A DNA stretch of 64,000 bases from Telluria aromaticivorans (GCF_013003915.1 NZ_JABAIV010000004.1:186001-250000); one strand, 5' to 3'; positions 8,469 through 17,859 are shown, counted from the stretch's first letter. Made by a program: numbers and translations. Notes: generated from the sequence alone by a model not told the origin.

Positions 8469-10244
8469 ATGAAACGCGCTCTTACCGCAAGCTTGCTCAC
8501 CCTCGCCATCGGCGCGGCCTACGCCCAGCAGGGCGACGGCACCCGGGCCTCCAACCCGGCCAATACCTTCAAACCCGCCAAGGTGGAAGCCACGCCGGAT
8601 CGCATGCGCGGCATCAAGGCGCCGCAGGGCTTCGTCGTGACGCCTTTCGCCACCGGCCTGAAGAACGTCCGCATCATCGCGGTGGCGCCGAGCGGCGACA
8701 TCTATGTGAGCCGGCGCGACCAGGGCGACGTGCTGATGCTGCGCGATGCCGATGGCGACGGCAAGGCCGACGGCGCGCCTGTCGAGGTGGCGAACCGCGC
8801 CGGCGCGCACGGCATCGCGATCAAGGACAACAAGTTCTATCTCGTCACGGTCAAGGAATTGTTCGTGGCCGACATGAAGCCGGACGGCCGCCTGGGCGAC
8901 CTGAAACTGCTGATCGGCGACCTGCCGGACTCCGGCCAGCACCCGAACCGCACCATGGCCTTCGGCCCGGACGGCATGCTCTACCTGAGCGTGGGCAGCA
9001 CCTGCAATACCTGCAACGAGAGCAACCCGGAGAACGCGACCATCCTGCGCATTTCGCCGGACGGCCAGCAGCGCAGCATCTTTGCCTCCGGCCTGCGCAA
9101 CACCATCGGTTTCGCCTGGCATCCGCAGACAGGCGAGCTGTGGAGCTTTGACCACGGCATCGACTTCCTGGGCGACGACCAGCAGCAGGAAGAAATCAAC
9201 AAGATCGAGCTGGGCAAGATGTACGGCTGGCCGCACGTCTTCGGCAAGGGCGACATCCATCCACAGACAACCCCGGTCGGCGACATCACCAAGGAACAGT
9301 GGAAGGCGCGCAGCACGCCGATGGTGCTGGGCTATACCGCGCACGCGGCGCCGATGCAGCTGGTGTTTGGCGCAACAGGCGGCTTCCCGCCCGATTACGC
9401 CGGCGACGCGTTCGTCACCATGCGCGGCTCGTGGAACCGCGCCCAGGCCTCGGGTTACGAGATCGTGCGGGTGCGCTTCGCCAACGGCCAGCCGAAATCG
9501 GTCGAGCCCTTCGTCACCGGGTTCCTCACCGACGGCGGCAACACCCATATCGCACGTCCGGTCGGCCTGGCCTTCGCCAAGGACGGCTCGCTGCTGATGG
9601 CGGACGACGCCAACGGCGTGATCTACCGCATCGCCCACAATGCCGGCAAGCCGGGCAACCTGGCGGCGATGCCGCCCGCGGGGCCGATGCGCGAGCAGGC
9701 CAACAAGGGCAATGGCGGGCCGCTCGCGAACAAGCGCACCGAGACCGCCGCCAAGGGCACGCTGGCGGTCAGCTCGCCGAGCTTCAAGGCCGGCGGCATG
9801 ATGGACCAGAAGTTCAGCGAATACGCCGACGGCGTGTCGCCGGCGCTGTCGTGGGCTGCGGTGCCGAACGCGAAGTCCTATGCCATCGTGATGGAAGATC
9901 CGGATTCGAAGCCGGTCACGCCCTTCGTCCATTGGCTGGCCTGGAACATTCCGGCGAACGTCACCAGCCTGCCGGAAGGCCTGCAGGAGCAGCCGCGCCT
10001 GACCGATCCCGAGGGCGTGCTGCAGGGCCGTAACACGCGCGGCTCGATGGGCTATTTCGGGCCGAAGCCGCCGGTGGGTGACAAGCCGCACCGTTACCAC
10101 TTCCAGGTGTATGCGCTCGATGCGATGCTCGATGTGCCGTTCGGGGCGGATCGCGATACGCTGCTGCAGGCAATGCAGGGGCATGTGATTTCCAAGGGCG
10201 AGGTGATGGGGACGTACGGGCAGAAGCAGAAGCCGCAGAAGTAG
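8469..10244 (+). CDS. Sorbosone-dehydrogenase-like beta-propeller fused to PEBP (YbhB/YbcL) domain
   Basis: A signal peptide (MKRALTASLLTLAIGAAYAQ) is followed at about residues 40-400 by a beta-propeller resembling PQQ-dependent L-sorbosone/aldose sugar dehydrogenases, with the family-like segment STCNTCNESNPENATI. Residues about 425-590 form a phosphatidylethanolamine-binding protein domain of the YbhB/YbcL type (SPALSWAAVP, VMEDPDS, HWLAWNIP, HRYHFQVYALD). The protein should be periplasmic. I chose ATG 8469 over the in-frame ATG 8460 because the AAAAAGGA ribosome-binding site ends only one base before 8460 but stands about nine bases before 8469. The substrate is unknown. The domain pair suggests a propeller enzyme with a small-molecule or lipid-binding module. 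Confidence 0.82.
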   Translation: MKRALTASLLTLAIGAAYAQQGDGTRASNPANTFKPAKVEATPDRMRGIKAPQGFVVTPFATGLKNVRIIAVAPSGDIYVSRRDQGDVLMLRDADGDGKADGAPVEVANRAGAHGIAIKDNKFYLVTVKELFVADMKPDGRLGDLKLLIGDLPDSGQHPNRTMAFGPDGMLYLSVGSTCNTCNESNPENATILRISPDGQQRSIFASGLRNTIGFAWHPQTGELWSFDHGIDFLGDDQQQEEINKIELGKMYGWPHVFGKGDIHPQTTPVGDITKEQWKARSTPMVLGYTAHAAPMQLVFGATGGFPPDYAGDAFVTMRGSWNRAQASGYEIVRVRFANGQPKSVEPFVTGFLTDGGNTHIARPVGLAFAKDGSLLMADDANGVIYRIAHNAGKPGNLAAMPPAGPMREQANKGNGGPLANKRTETAAKGTLAVSSPSFKAGGMMDQKFSEYADGVSPALSWAAVPNAKSYAIVMEDPDSKPVTPFVHWLAWNIPANVTSLPEGLQEQPRLTDPEGVLQGRNTRGSMGYFGPKPPVGDKPHRYHFQVYALDAMLDVPFGADRDTLLQAMQGHVISKGEVMGTYGQKQKPQK

Positions 10245-10259
10245 ACGAAGACGCGGCCC

Positions 10260-10364
10260 GTAGGGTGGGAAAGTTCCTTGCCCACGCGTTCAACCGGCTC
10301 CCGAATGAACGATACGTCAGCTCATGCACGGTTTGAACGCGTGGGCAGAATCTGCCCACCCTAC
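10260..10364. repeat. REPIN-like palindromic repeat, copy 3
   Basis: Starts GTAGGGTGGG, has the core CGCGTTCAA ... TTGAACGCG and ends CCCACCCTAC. The right hairpin is GTGGGCAGA/TCTGCCCAC; the left hairpin is imperfect. It lies just upstream of the palindromic operator region of the exporter operon and may insulate the two transcription units. Confidence 0.85.
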
Positions 10365-10389
10365 GATGTACGGCTGAGCCCACACAGCC

Positions 10390-10451
10390 GTGTCCGCGTA
10401 CGTACGGACACCCCTCGCGGACACTCCGGACAACTTTGTCCGGCGTGTCCG
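10390..10451 (+). promoter_or_regulatory. Palindromic upstream activating sites (TGTCCG half-sites)
   Basis: Six copies of TGTCCG/CGGACA lie in 62 bp. The first pair forms GTGTCCG-N8-CGGACAC (10390-10411). The second is a 34-bp palindrome at 10418-10451 centred on 10434/10435, made of CGGACAC, CCGGACAA, CT, TTGTCCGG and GTGTCCG with single-base joints. The sites are centred about 83 and 116 bp upstream of the predicted sigma54 start, the usual distance for enhancers bound by NtrC-type activators. The obvious candidate protein is the activator encoded at 15166-16497 in the same operon. Binding is inferred. Confidence 0.75.
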
Positions 10452-10490
10452 TTTCCTTTTCAATCAATGACTTAACAACTCCCGCGCTGC

Positions 10491-10506
10491 TGGCACGGAT
10501 CGTGCA
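10491..10506 (+). promoter_or_regulatory. Sigma54 (RpoN) promoter of the MacAB-like exporter operon
   Basis: TGGCACGGATCGTGCA has the invariant GG (10492-10493) and GC (10504-10505) separated by 10 bp and differs from the consensus TGGCACG-N4-TTGC at one core position. Transcription should begin near 10517, 24 nt before the first gene. Confidence 0.8.
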
Positions 10507-10540
10507 CTAACGACCACAACCCGTCGTTACTGGAAACACC

Positions 10541-11809
10541 ATGATCCGCGATACATCAGAACAAGATGCCGTCCTTGCCCCGGCCCCGGTCCACAAGCTC
10601 AAGCGCCGCGCGCTGTGGGTGGGCGGCGCCGTCGCCATCGTCGCCGTCACGGCCGCCGTCTTCGGCGCCTGGAGCAGCAGCGAGCACTCCGTCAGTGAAG
10701 CCCGCCTGCGCATTGCCGAAGTCACCCGAGGCACCCTGGTGCGCGACGCCTCGGTGAATGGCCGCGTGGTCGCTGCGGTCAGCCCGACCCTGTATTCCAC
10801 CTCCCCCGCCACCGTCAACCTGAAAGTCGCCGCCGGCGACACCGTGAAACGCGGCGACGTGCTGGCCGTACTGGAATCGCCCGATTTGTCCGATGAACTC
10901 AAGCGTGAAGTGTCGAGCTACGAACAGTTGAAGGCCGAAGTGGCGCGCCAGCAGATCCTGGCACGCAAACAGAAGCTGCTGGCCAAGCGCGAAGCCGACA
11001 CTGCCGAAATCGACCGCCTGTCGGCCCAGCGCACGCTGGAGCGCTACGAAAGCGTGGCGCAGGTCGGCATCATCGCCAAGATCGACTACCAGAAAGCCAA
11101 GGATGCGCTGAACTCGGCCGAGATCAAGGCGCGCCACGCCACCCAGGCCGCCGGCCTGGAAAGCGACGACGTGCAGCTGGCCCTGAAGACCAAGGTCAAC
11201 GAACTGGAACGCCAGCGCCTGTCGATGGCCAATGCCCAGCGCCGCGTCGACGAATTGACAGTGCGTGCGCCGGTGGATGGCTTCATCGGCACCCTGAACG
11301 TCCAGAACCGCATGGTGGTCGCCGCCAACGCGCCCCTGATGACCCTGGTCGACCTGTCCAAGCTCGAAGTCGAACTCGAAGTGCCGGAGTCGTACATGAC
11401 CGACATCGGCCTGGGCATGAACGCCGAGATCACCCTGCCGGGCGGCACCGCCACCGGCAAGCTCTCCGCGCTGTCGCCCGAAGTCGTCAAGAACCAGGTG
11501 CTGGCACGCGTGCGCTTCGATGGCGCGCAGCCGAAGGGCCTGCGCCAGAGCCAGCGCGTGACCGCGCGGCTGCTGATCGAAGAACGCCCGAACGTGACCA
11601 TGCTGCCGCGCGGACCTTTTGTGGAAAACGATGGCGGGCGCTTCGCCTACCGGGTGGAAGACGGGGTGGCCGTGCGTACCCCGGTCCAGCTGGGCGCCAC
11701 CAGCATTTCCGCCGTGGAGATCCTGTCGGGCCTGAAGGTGGGCGACAAGGTCGTCATTTCCGGCACCGATACCTTCAAGAACGCACAACGCATCTCGATC
11801 AACCGCTGA
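10541..11809 (+). CDS. MacA-like periplasmic adaptor (HlyD/RND-type membrane fusion protein)
   Basis: This is the periplasmic adaptor of a tripartite ABC efflux system. Residues about 25-45 form one membrane anchor, followed by a lipoyl/barrel-sandwich half (VNLKVAAGDTVKRGDVLAVLES), a long coiled-coil hairpin at about 115-235, the second lipoyl half (VRAPVDGFIGTLNVQNRMVV) and a beta-barrel and membrane-proximal C-terminus. The 422-residue length fits the family. It is first in a six-gene operon with the ABC ATPase (31 bp on), two permeases and a sigma54 two-component pair. No outer-membrane TolC-type partner is present in the window. The exported substrate is unknown; peptides, lipopeptides or antibiotics are typical for MacAB relatives. 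Confidence 0.88.
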   Translation: MIRDTSEQDAVLAPAPVHKLKRRALWVGGAVAIVAVTAAVFGAWSSSEHSVSEARLRIAEVTRGTLVRDASVNGRVVAAVSPTLYSTSPATVNLKVAAGDTVKRGDVLAVLESPDLSDELKREVSSYEQLKAEVARQQILARKQKLLAKREADTAEIDRLSAQRTLERYESVAQVGIIAKIDYQKAKDALNSAEIKARHATQAAGLESDDVQLALKTKVNELERQRLSMANAQRRVDELTVRAPVDGFIGTLNVQNRMVVAANAPLMTLVDLSKLEVELEVPESYMTDIGLGMNAEITLPGGTATGKLSALSPEVVKNQVLARVRFDGAQPKGLRQSQRVTARLLIEERPNVTMLPRGPFVENDGGRFAYRVEDGVAVRTPVQLGATSISAVEILSGLKVGDKVVISGTDTFKNAQRISINR

Positions 11810-11840
11810 ACGCTTAACAAGACAAACAAAGGAGAAACCC

Positions 11841-12551
11841 ATGCTGCGCATGACCAACCTGAGCAAGGTGTACCGCACCCACATGATCGAGACCCACGCG
11901 CTGCGCGGCTTCGAGATCGACGTCAAGCAGGGCGAGTTCGTCACCGTGACCGGTCCTTCCGGCTCCGGCAAGACCAGCTTCCTGAACATCGCCGGCCTGC
12001 TGGAAGAATTCAGCTCGGGCGAGTACATCCTCGACGGCGTCAACGTGAAGGGCCTGGACGACACCGCCCGCTCGCGCCTGCGCAACGAGAAGCTGGGCTT
12101 CATCTTCCAGGGCTTCAACCTGATTCCCGACCTGAACCTGTTCGACAACGTCGACGTGCCACTGCGCTACCGCGGCTTCAACAAGACCGAGCGCAAGGAA
12201 CGCATCGAGGATGCGCTGTCCAAGGTCGGCCTGGCCTCGCGCATGAAGCACTACCCGGCCGAACTGTCCGGCGGCCAGCAGCAGCGCGTGGCGATCGCGC
12301 GCGCACTGGCCGGCTCGCCCAAGCTGCTACTGGCCGATGAACCGACCGGTAACCTCGACACGCAAATGGCGCGCGGCGTGATGGAGCTGCTGGAAGAGAT
12401 CAACGCGGCCGGCACCACCATCCTGATGGTCACCCACGACCCGGAACTGGCCGTGCGCACCCACCGCAACGTGCACATCATCGACGGCCAGGTCTCGGAC
12501 CTGGTGCGCAAGGGCCCGACCCTGGTCGACAAGGCCCCGGTCTCGGCTTAA
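11841..12551 (+). CDS. ABC transporter ATPase (MacB/LolD-type)
   Basis: This 236-residue cytosolic ATPase powers the two FtsX-type permeases that follow. Walker A GPSGSGKT lies at about 38-45, the Q-loop at FIFQGFNLIP, the signature LSGGQQQR near 141, Walker B LLLADEPTGNLD near 161, and the switch histidine at VTHDPELA. It resembles the stand-alone ATPases of the LolD/MacB (type VII ABC, mechanotransmission) family, not the fused MacB of E. coli. A strong AAAGGAG ribosome-binding site precedes the ATG. The stop is 10 bp before the next gene, so translation is probably coupled. Confidence 0.93.
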   Translation: MLRMTNLSKVYRTHMIETHALRGFEIDVKQGEFVTVTGPSGSGKTSFLNIAGLLEEFSSGEYILDGVNVKGLDDTARSRLRNEKLGFIFQGFNLIPDLNLFDNVDVPLRYRGFNKTERKERIEDALSKVGLASRMKHYPAELSGGQQQRVAIARALAGSPKLLLADEPTGNLDTQMARGVMELLEEINAAGTTILMVTHDPELAVRTHRNVHIIDGQVSDLVRKGPTLVDKAPVSA

Positions 12552-12561
12552 GGAAAGCGCC

Positions 12562-13872
12562 ATGTTCTCCTATTACTTCAAGCTTGGCGTGCGCAGCCTG
12601 CGCCGCAACCCTGCCCTGACCGCGCTGATGGTGCTGACCCTGGCCATCGGCGTGGCCGCCAGCGTATCGACGCTGACCATCCTGCACATGATGTCGGGCG
12701 ACCCGATCCCCGAGAAGAGCGACCGCCTGTTCGTGCCGCAGCTCGACAACGGCCAGGTGGAAGGCTGGGTCCCGAGCGATGGCCCCAACGACATGCAGAT
12801 GAGCTATCCGGACGCGTCCAACCTGCTCAAGAGCGGCCAGGGCGAGCGCCGCACGGCGATGTACGGCGTCGAGCTGCCGGTCGAACCGCCGCGCAGCGAC
12901 ATCCCGGCCTTCAATGCGCGCGGACTGGCGCCGAGCGTCGACTTCTTCGCCATGTTCAAGGTGCCCTTCCTGCACGGCCAGCCCTGGACCGCGCTTGATG
13001 ATGCACGCGGCGCCGATGTCGTGGTGCTGGGCCGCGAGACCGCCGAGAAGCTGTTCGGCGACGCCAACCCGGTCGGCAAGCAGCTCATGATGAAAGGCTT
13101 CCCCTTCACCGTGACCGGCGTGATCGACACCTGGTCGCCGCTGCCGCGCTACTACAAGCTGATCGGCGGCAGCCGCTTCGGCAAGGGCGAGGAATTCTTC
13201 ATCCCCTTCGCCACCGCGATCCGCCATGAACAGGGCCACAGCGGCAGCATGAACTGCAGCGCCAACCGCGACCCCGGCTTCGCCAACCTGCTCACCTCCG
13301 AATGCACCTGGATCCAGTTCTGGTTCGAGACCAGGTCAAGCAGCGACCGCGCCGAGCTGCAATCCTTCCTCGACAACTATGCCAGCGACCAGCGCAAGCT
13401 GGGGCGCCTCAAGCGCAATGCGCCGAACAAGCTGTACAACGTGATGGAGTGGATGGAAGAACTGAAAGTGGTGGGCAACGACAGCAAGCTGTCGGCCTGG
13501 CTCGCCTTCGGCTTCCTGGTGCTGTGCCTGGTGAACACCATCGGCCTGCTGCTGGCGAAGTTCTCGGTGCGCGCCGCCGAAGTCGGCATCCGCCGCGCGC
13601 TGGGCGCTTCGCGCCGCGACATCTTCCGCCAGTTCCTGATCGAGACCGGCGTGGTCGGCCTGGCCGGCGGTGTGCTGGGACTGGTGCTGGCCTTCGGCGC
13701 GCTGGCGCTGATCGGCATGCAGAGCAAGGGCATGGCCGCGATCGCGCGCATGGACTGGCAGATGCTGATCGTGACTTTCATCATGTCCGTGGCCGCCGCG
13801 CTCGTCGCAGGCCTGCTGCCGACCTGGCGCGCCTGCCAGGTGACGCCGGCGATCCAGCTGAAATCCCAATAA
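12562..13872 (+). CDS. MacB/FtsX-family ABC permease, subunit 1
   Basis: The 436-residue inner-membrane protein has an N-terminal helix (about 20-45), a large MacB-type periplasmic domain (about 50-310) and three C-terminal helices in an FtsX domain (AWLAFGFLVLCLVNTIGLLL, then the conserved cytoplasmic stretch EVGIRRALGASRRDIFRQFL, and two further helices). This is the type VII ABC topology, in which ATP hydrolysis drives movement in the periplasm and not transport through the membrane. It lies 18 bp upstream of a second permease, so a heterodimer is likely. Confidence 0.9.
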   Translation: MFSYYFKLGVRSLRRNPALTALMVLTLAIGVAASVSTLTILHMMSGDPIPEKSDRLFVPQLDNGQVEGWVPSDGPNDMQMSYPDASNLLKSGQGERRTAMYGVELPVEPPRSDIPAFNARGLAPSVDFFAMFKVPFLHGQPWTALDDARGADVVVLGRETAEKLFGDANPVGKQLMMKGFPFTVTGVIDTWSPLPRYYKLIGGSRFGKGEEFFIPFATAIRHEQGHSGSMNCSANRDPGFANLLTSECTWIQFWFETRSSSDRAELQSFLDNYASDQRKLGRLKRNAPNKLYNVMEWMEELKVVGNDSKLSAWLAFGFLVLCLVNTIGLLLAKFSVRAAEVGIRRALGASRRDIFRQFLIETGVVGLAGGVLGLVLAFGALALIGMQSKGMAAIARMDWQMLIVTFIMSVAAALVAGLLPTWRACQVTPAIQLKSQ

Positions 13873-13890
13873 GAGCGAGAGAGAACCATC

Positions 13891-15123
13891 ATGGAAATCC
13901 GTCCCATCCTGTCTGCGCTGATGCGCAATAAAACCGGCCCGATCCTGGTCGCCCTGCAGGTTGCCCTGAGCCTGGCGATCCTTGCCAACGCCCTGCACAT
14001 CGTCAATGAGCGGCGCGAGATGGCCGCCCGTCCGTCGGGCCTGAGTGACGAAGCCGCGACCTTCTACTTCACGGTGCGTAACCTGAACAAGGACGGCCCC
14101 GAGCAGCAGCTGGCCACCATGAAGCGCGAAGCCGAGGTGCTGCGCGCGGTGCCGGGTGTGGTCTCGGTCGCCAACGTGACGCAGATGCCGATGTCGCGCG
14201 ACGGCAGCACCAGCAGCGTCGCCATCGACAAGCGCCAGGACCGCGAGAGCGCGCTGGCCGGCATGTATATCTCCGGCGACTCGCTGGTCAAGACCTTCGG
14301 CCTGAAGCTGGTCGAGGGCCGCGACTTCCTGCCGCAGGATTTCGTCGAGATCAACGAGAACGAAAACCGCGAACTGCCCAAGACCATCATCATCACCAAG
14401 CCGCTGGCCGACAAGCTGTGGCCGGGCCAGCCGGCTGTCGGCAAGACGCTGTACTTCGGCACCGGCGAAGACGCACTAAGCACCCAGGTCGTCGGCGTGA
14501 TCGAGCGCCTGCAGACCGCGCACACCGAAGTGGGCGAGCGCGGCGACTTCTCGGTGCACGTCCCGGCGCGCCTGTATGGCAACCCGGGCGCACTGTATGC
14601 GATCCGCACCGAAGCGGGCCAGCGCGACCGCGTCATCAAGGACGCCGAAGAGGCGCTGCGCAAGTCGTCCGCCACCCCGATGATCCTGCAGACCAAGACC
14701 ACCGAAGAAGACCGCAAGGACCGCTACCGCGCCGACGTGGCGCTGTCGTGGATGCTGATCACGGTGAGCGTGCTGCTGCTCTTGATTACCTGCTCGGGCA
14801 TCGTCGGCATGGCCAGCCTGTGGGTCACCCAGCGCCGCAAGCAGATCGGCGTGCGGCGCGCACTCGGTGCGCGCAAGCTCGACATCCTGCGCTATTTCAT
14901 CACCGAGAACTTCATGATCACCAGCGCCGGCGTGTTCGGCGGCGTGCTGCTGGGCCTGAGCCTCAACCACCTCCTGGTGACGCGGCTCGAGATGGCGCGC
15001 CTGCCGGTGCATTACCTGGTCGGCGGCGCGGTGGTGTTCTGGGCGCTCGGCATCCTGGCAGCCTACGGTCCGGCATGGAGGGCGGCGAGCATTTCGCCGG
15101 CCACGGCCACCCGCAGTGCCTGA
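13891..15123 (+). CDS. MacB/FtsX-family ABC permease, subunit 2
   Basis: A 410-residue second permease with the same plan: N-terminal helix (ILVALQVALSLAILANALHI), periplasmic MacB-type domain, then three helices of the FtsX domain with KQIGVRRALGARKLDILRYF between the first two. It begins with a GAGAGAGAA-type ribosome-binding site 18 bp after subunit 1 and is followed 42 bp later by the sigma54 activator. Sequence similarity to subunit 1 is clear only in the C-terminal domain, which suggests an old duplication. Confidence 0.9.
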   Translation: MEIRPILSALMRNKTGPILVALQVALSLAILANALHIVNERREMAARPSGLSDEAATFYFTVRNLNKDGPEQQLATMKREAEVLRAVPGVVSVANVTQMPMSRDGSTSSVAIDKRQDRESALAGMYISGDSLVKTFGLKLVEGRDFLPQDFVEINENENRELPKTIIITKPLADKLWPGQPAVGKTLYFGTGEDALSTQVVGVIERLQTAHTEVGERGDFSVHVPARLYGNPGALYAIRTEAGQRDRVIKDAEEALRKSSATPMILQTKTTEEDRKDRYRADVALSWMLITVSVLLLLITCSGIVGMASLWVTQRRKQIGVRRALGARKLDILRYFITENFMITSAGVFGGVLLGLSLNHLLVTRLEMARLPVHYLVGGAVVFWALGILAAYGPAWRAASISPATATRSA

Positions 15124-15165
15124 TGCAAAGGATGATGTGATTCCACCAATGGTATCCTTGCGCCC

Positions 15166-16497
15166 ATGCCCACTGTACTGATCATTGACGACAACGCCGC
15201 GGTCGCGATCGCGCTCGACGTCCTGTTCTCGCTCCACGACATCGCCGCCCTGCGCGCGGGGTCGCCGGAGGAAGGACTGGACATCCTCGGGCGCGAGGCC
15301 GTGGACCTGGTGATCCAGGACATGAACTTCAGCGCCGACACCACCTCCGGCGAGGAAGGCGTAGCGCTGTTCCGCGAGATCCGCAAGCGCCACCCGGACC
15401 TGCCGGTGATCCTGCTCACCGCCTGGACCCATTTGGACGCCGCGGTGGAGCTGATCAAGGCCGGCGCGGCCGATTACCTGTCCAAGCCCTGGAACGACGA
15501 GCGCCTGATCACCACGGTGACCAACCTGATCGAACTGGGCCAGGCCAACCGCGCCCTTGGCCAGCGCCTGCAGCGCGAACGCCGCGCCAAGCGCGAACTG
15601 GAACAAGGTTTCGATTTGCGCGGGCTGGTCTGGCAAGACCCGGCCACCGAACGCGTGCTGCACCTGGCCTGCCAGGTCGCGCGCTCCGACATCCCCGTCC
15701 TGATCACCGGCCCGAACGGCACCGGCAAGGAACGCATCGCCGAGATCATCCAGGCCAATTCGCAGGTGGCCGACGGCCCCTTCGTCGTGCTCAACTGCGG
15801 CGCCCTGCCCTCGGAACTGATCGAGGCCGAGCTGTTCGGGGCGGACGCCGGAGCCTATACCGGCGCTTCGAAAGCGCGCGAAGGCAAGTTCGAGGCGGCC
15901 GACGGCGGCACCCTCTTCCTCGATGAGATCGGCAACCTCCCGCTGGCCGGCCAGATGAAACTGCTGCGCGTGCTGGAAACCGGGCGCTTCGAGCGCCTCG
16001 GCTCCAACCGCGAGCGCCAGGTCAAGGTGCGCGTGATCAGCGCCACCAACGCCGACCTGGGCGCGATGATCCGCGCAGGGACCTTCCGCGAAGACCTGTT
16101 CTACCGCCTGAATGTGATCGAGCTGCGCCTGCCGCCGCTCGCCGCGCGCCCGGGCGACATCCTGCCGCTGGCCTTGTCGTTCCTGCGCGGGAAGACCCTG
16201 CACCCGCTGGCCGAGGCAGCGCTGCTGGCCCATGCCTGGCCCGGCAACGTGCGCGAACTGAAAAACGTGATGGCGCGGGCCAGCCTGCTGGCACAGGACG
16301 CGGTGATCATGGCTGCCGACCTTGGACTGCCGGTGTCGGTGGCGGCCAGCCAGGACGTGGAGCCCGACCGCGAGGCCATCGTCCAGGCACTGGCGCGCGC
16401 CGGCGGCGTGGTGGCGCAGGCATCGAGCGAACTGGGACTCTCGCGCCAGGCCCTGTACCGGCGCATGGAGCGGCTCGGCATCGCCCGGCCAACATGA
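15166..16497 (+). CDS. NtrC-type sigma54-dependent response regulator
   Basis: This 443-residue transcription activator has three domains. The receiver (about 1-120) has Asp52 in VIQDMNF as the phosphoacceptor, with LLTAW and LSKPW completing the active site. The AAA+ domain (about 150-375) has Walker A GPNGTGKE near 182, GAYTGA at about 229 (the sigma54-contacting loop, with Y in place of the usual F) and GGTLFLDEIG. A Fis-type helix-turn-helix follows (SSELGLSRQALYRRMERLGI). It should act at the TGTCCG palindromes before the operon and, by the same logic, at the similar sites at 37686-37805. It overlaps its kinase gene by four bases. Confidence 0.93.
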   Translation: MPTVLIIDDNAAVAIALDVLFSLHDIAALRAGSPEEGLDILGREAVDLVIQDMNFSADTTSGEEGVALFREIRKRHPDLPVILLTAWTHLDAAVELIKAGAADYLSKPWNDERLITTVTNLIELGQANRALGQRLQRERRAKRELEQGFDLRGLVWQDPATERVLHLACQVARSDIPVLITGPNGTGKERIAEIIQANSQVADGPFVVLNCGALPSELIEAELFGADAGAYTGASKAREGKFEAADGGTLFLDEIGNLPLAGQMKLLRVLETGRFERLGSNRERQVKVRVISATNADLGAMIRAGTFREDLFYRLNVIELRLPPLAARPGDILPLALSFLRGKTLHPLAEAALLAHAWPGNVRELKNVMARASLLAQDAVIMAADLGLPVSVAASQDVEPDREAIVQALARAGGVVAQASSELGLSRQALYRRMERLGIARPT

Positions 16498-17846
16498 AGG
16501 GCAAGGGTGTGCGGCTCTCGCTGGTCACGCGCTGGTCGGCGCTGGTCGGCACCCTGCTGGCGCTCGGCATCCTGGTCGCGCTCGGGCTCGATCACTTTTT
16601 CCCTGGCCACCCGGTCCTGGTCTTTTTCGCCTGCCTGCTGGCGATCGTCCCGATCGCCATCATCACCATCCGCTCGCAGATCCAGCCGATCCTGTCGCTG
16701 TTCCGCGCGCTGGAGGGCACGGTGGCGAGCTACCGCGACGGCGATTTTTCGTTCAGCCTGCACTGGCCGCAGAACGACGAGCTGGCCGACCTGATCGCCG
16801 CCCACAATGAGCTCGGCCACGTGCTGCGCGAGCAACGCCTCGGGCTGGTGCAGCGCGAACTGCTGCTCGACACCATGGTGCAGAACACCCCCGTCGCCAT
16901 GCTGCTGGTGACGGATTTTTCCGTGAGCGCCGGCGCCATCGTCTACGCCAACCTGGCTGCGCGCAAGCTCCTGTCCGAGGGGCGCAAGCTCGAAGGCCAC
17001 CAGCTCAGCGAGGTATTGGACAGTGCCGCCCCGGCCCTGAAGGAAGCGCTGGCGCGCGGCGGCGATGGCCTGTTCACCGCCGGCGAAGGCGAGAACGAAG
17101 AGGTCTATCACCTGGCGCGCAGCAGCTTCACCCTCAATGGCCGGCGCCACGAACTGCTGCTGCTGCGCCACCTGACTACGGAATTGCGGCGCCAGGAAGT
17201 GCAGACCTGGAAAAAGGTCATCCGCGTGATCAGCCATGAATTGAACAATTCGCTGGCGCCGCTCGCCTCGCTCGCGCACTCCGGCGCGGAACTGGTGCGG
17301 CGCGGCCAGACCGAGCGGCTGCCGCAAATCCTGCAGACCATCGGCGAGCGCACACGCCACCTGGAGACCTTTATCCTCGGCTATGCGCGCTTCGCCAAGC
17401 TGCCCACGCCGCGTCTGGAAGCCCGGGACTGGAACGTGTTCATCGACCGGCTGGCCGACCAGGTGCAGTTCCGCTTAGTGGGCGAGCTGCCGCTGGAGCC
17501 GGCCTGGATCGACGCCGCCCAGATGGAGCAGGCGCTGCTCAACCTGCTGAAGAACGCGCACGAATCGGGCTCGCCGCCGGAAGACGTCGAACTGCAAGTG
17601 CGCCGGGTGCAGGATGCCCTGCGCATCGACGTGTTTGACCGCGGCACCGGGATGAGCGAGGCCGTGCTGACCAATGCGCTGGTGCCCTTTTACTCGACCA
17701 AGCGCAGCGGCACCGGCCTCGGGCTGGCGCTGGCGCGCGAAATCGCCGAGGCGCATGGGGGCCGCATCACGCTGGCCAACCGCGAGGGCGGCGGCCTGGC
17801 CGTCACCCTGATCCTGCCGGCGCTGCCGGGAACGCAATCACCATGA
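16494..17846 (+). CDS. NtrB/NtrY-like sensor histidine kinase
   Basis: The 450-residue inner-membrane kinase is paired with the sigma54 activator; the ATG overlaps the previous stop (ATGA). Two helices (about 10-60) with a very short periplasmic loop suggest sensing within or at the membrane. A HAMP/PAS-like linker follows, then the H-box ISHELNNSLAP with His248, the N-box LLNLLKNAHE and G-boxes FDRGTGMS and SGTGLGLALAREI. The signal is unknown; the absence of a large periplasmic domain fits detection of membrane stress or of the transporter itself. It ends the operon, 13 bp before a glutathione transferase gene that may be read through. Confidence 0.92.
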   Translation: MKGKGVRLSLVTRWSALVGTLLALGILVALGLDHFFPGHPVLVFFACLLAIVPIAIITIRSQIQPILSLFRALEGTVASYRDGDFSFSLHWPQNDELADLIAAHNELGHVLREQRLGLVQRELLLDTMVQNTPVAMLLVTDFSVSAGAIVYANLAARKLLSEGRKLEGHQLSEVLDSAAPALKEALARGGDGLFTAGEGENEEVYHLARSSFTLNGRRHELLLLRHLTTELRRQEVQTWKKVIRVISHELNNSLAPLASLAHSGAELVRRGQTERLPQILQTIGERTRHLETFILGYARFAKLPTPRLEARDWNVFIDRLADQVQFRLVGELPLEPAWIDAAQMEQALLNLLKNAHESGSPPEDVELQVRRVQDALRIDVFDRGTGMSEAVLTNALVPFYSTKRSGTGLGLALAREIAEAHGGRITLANREGGGLAVTLILPALPGTQSP

Positions 17847-17859
17847 AAGCTACCGCCCT

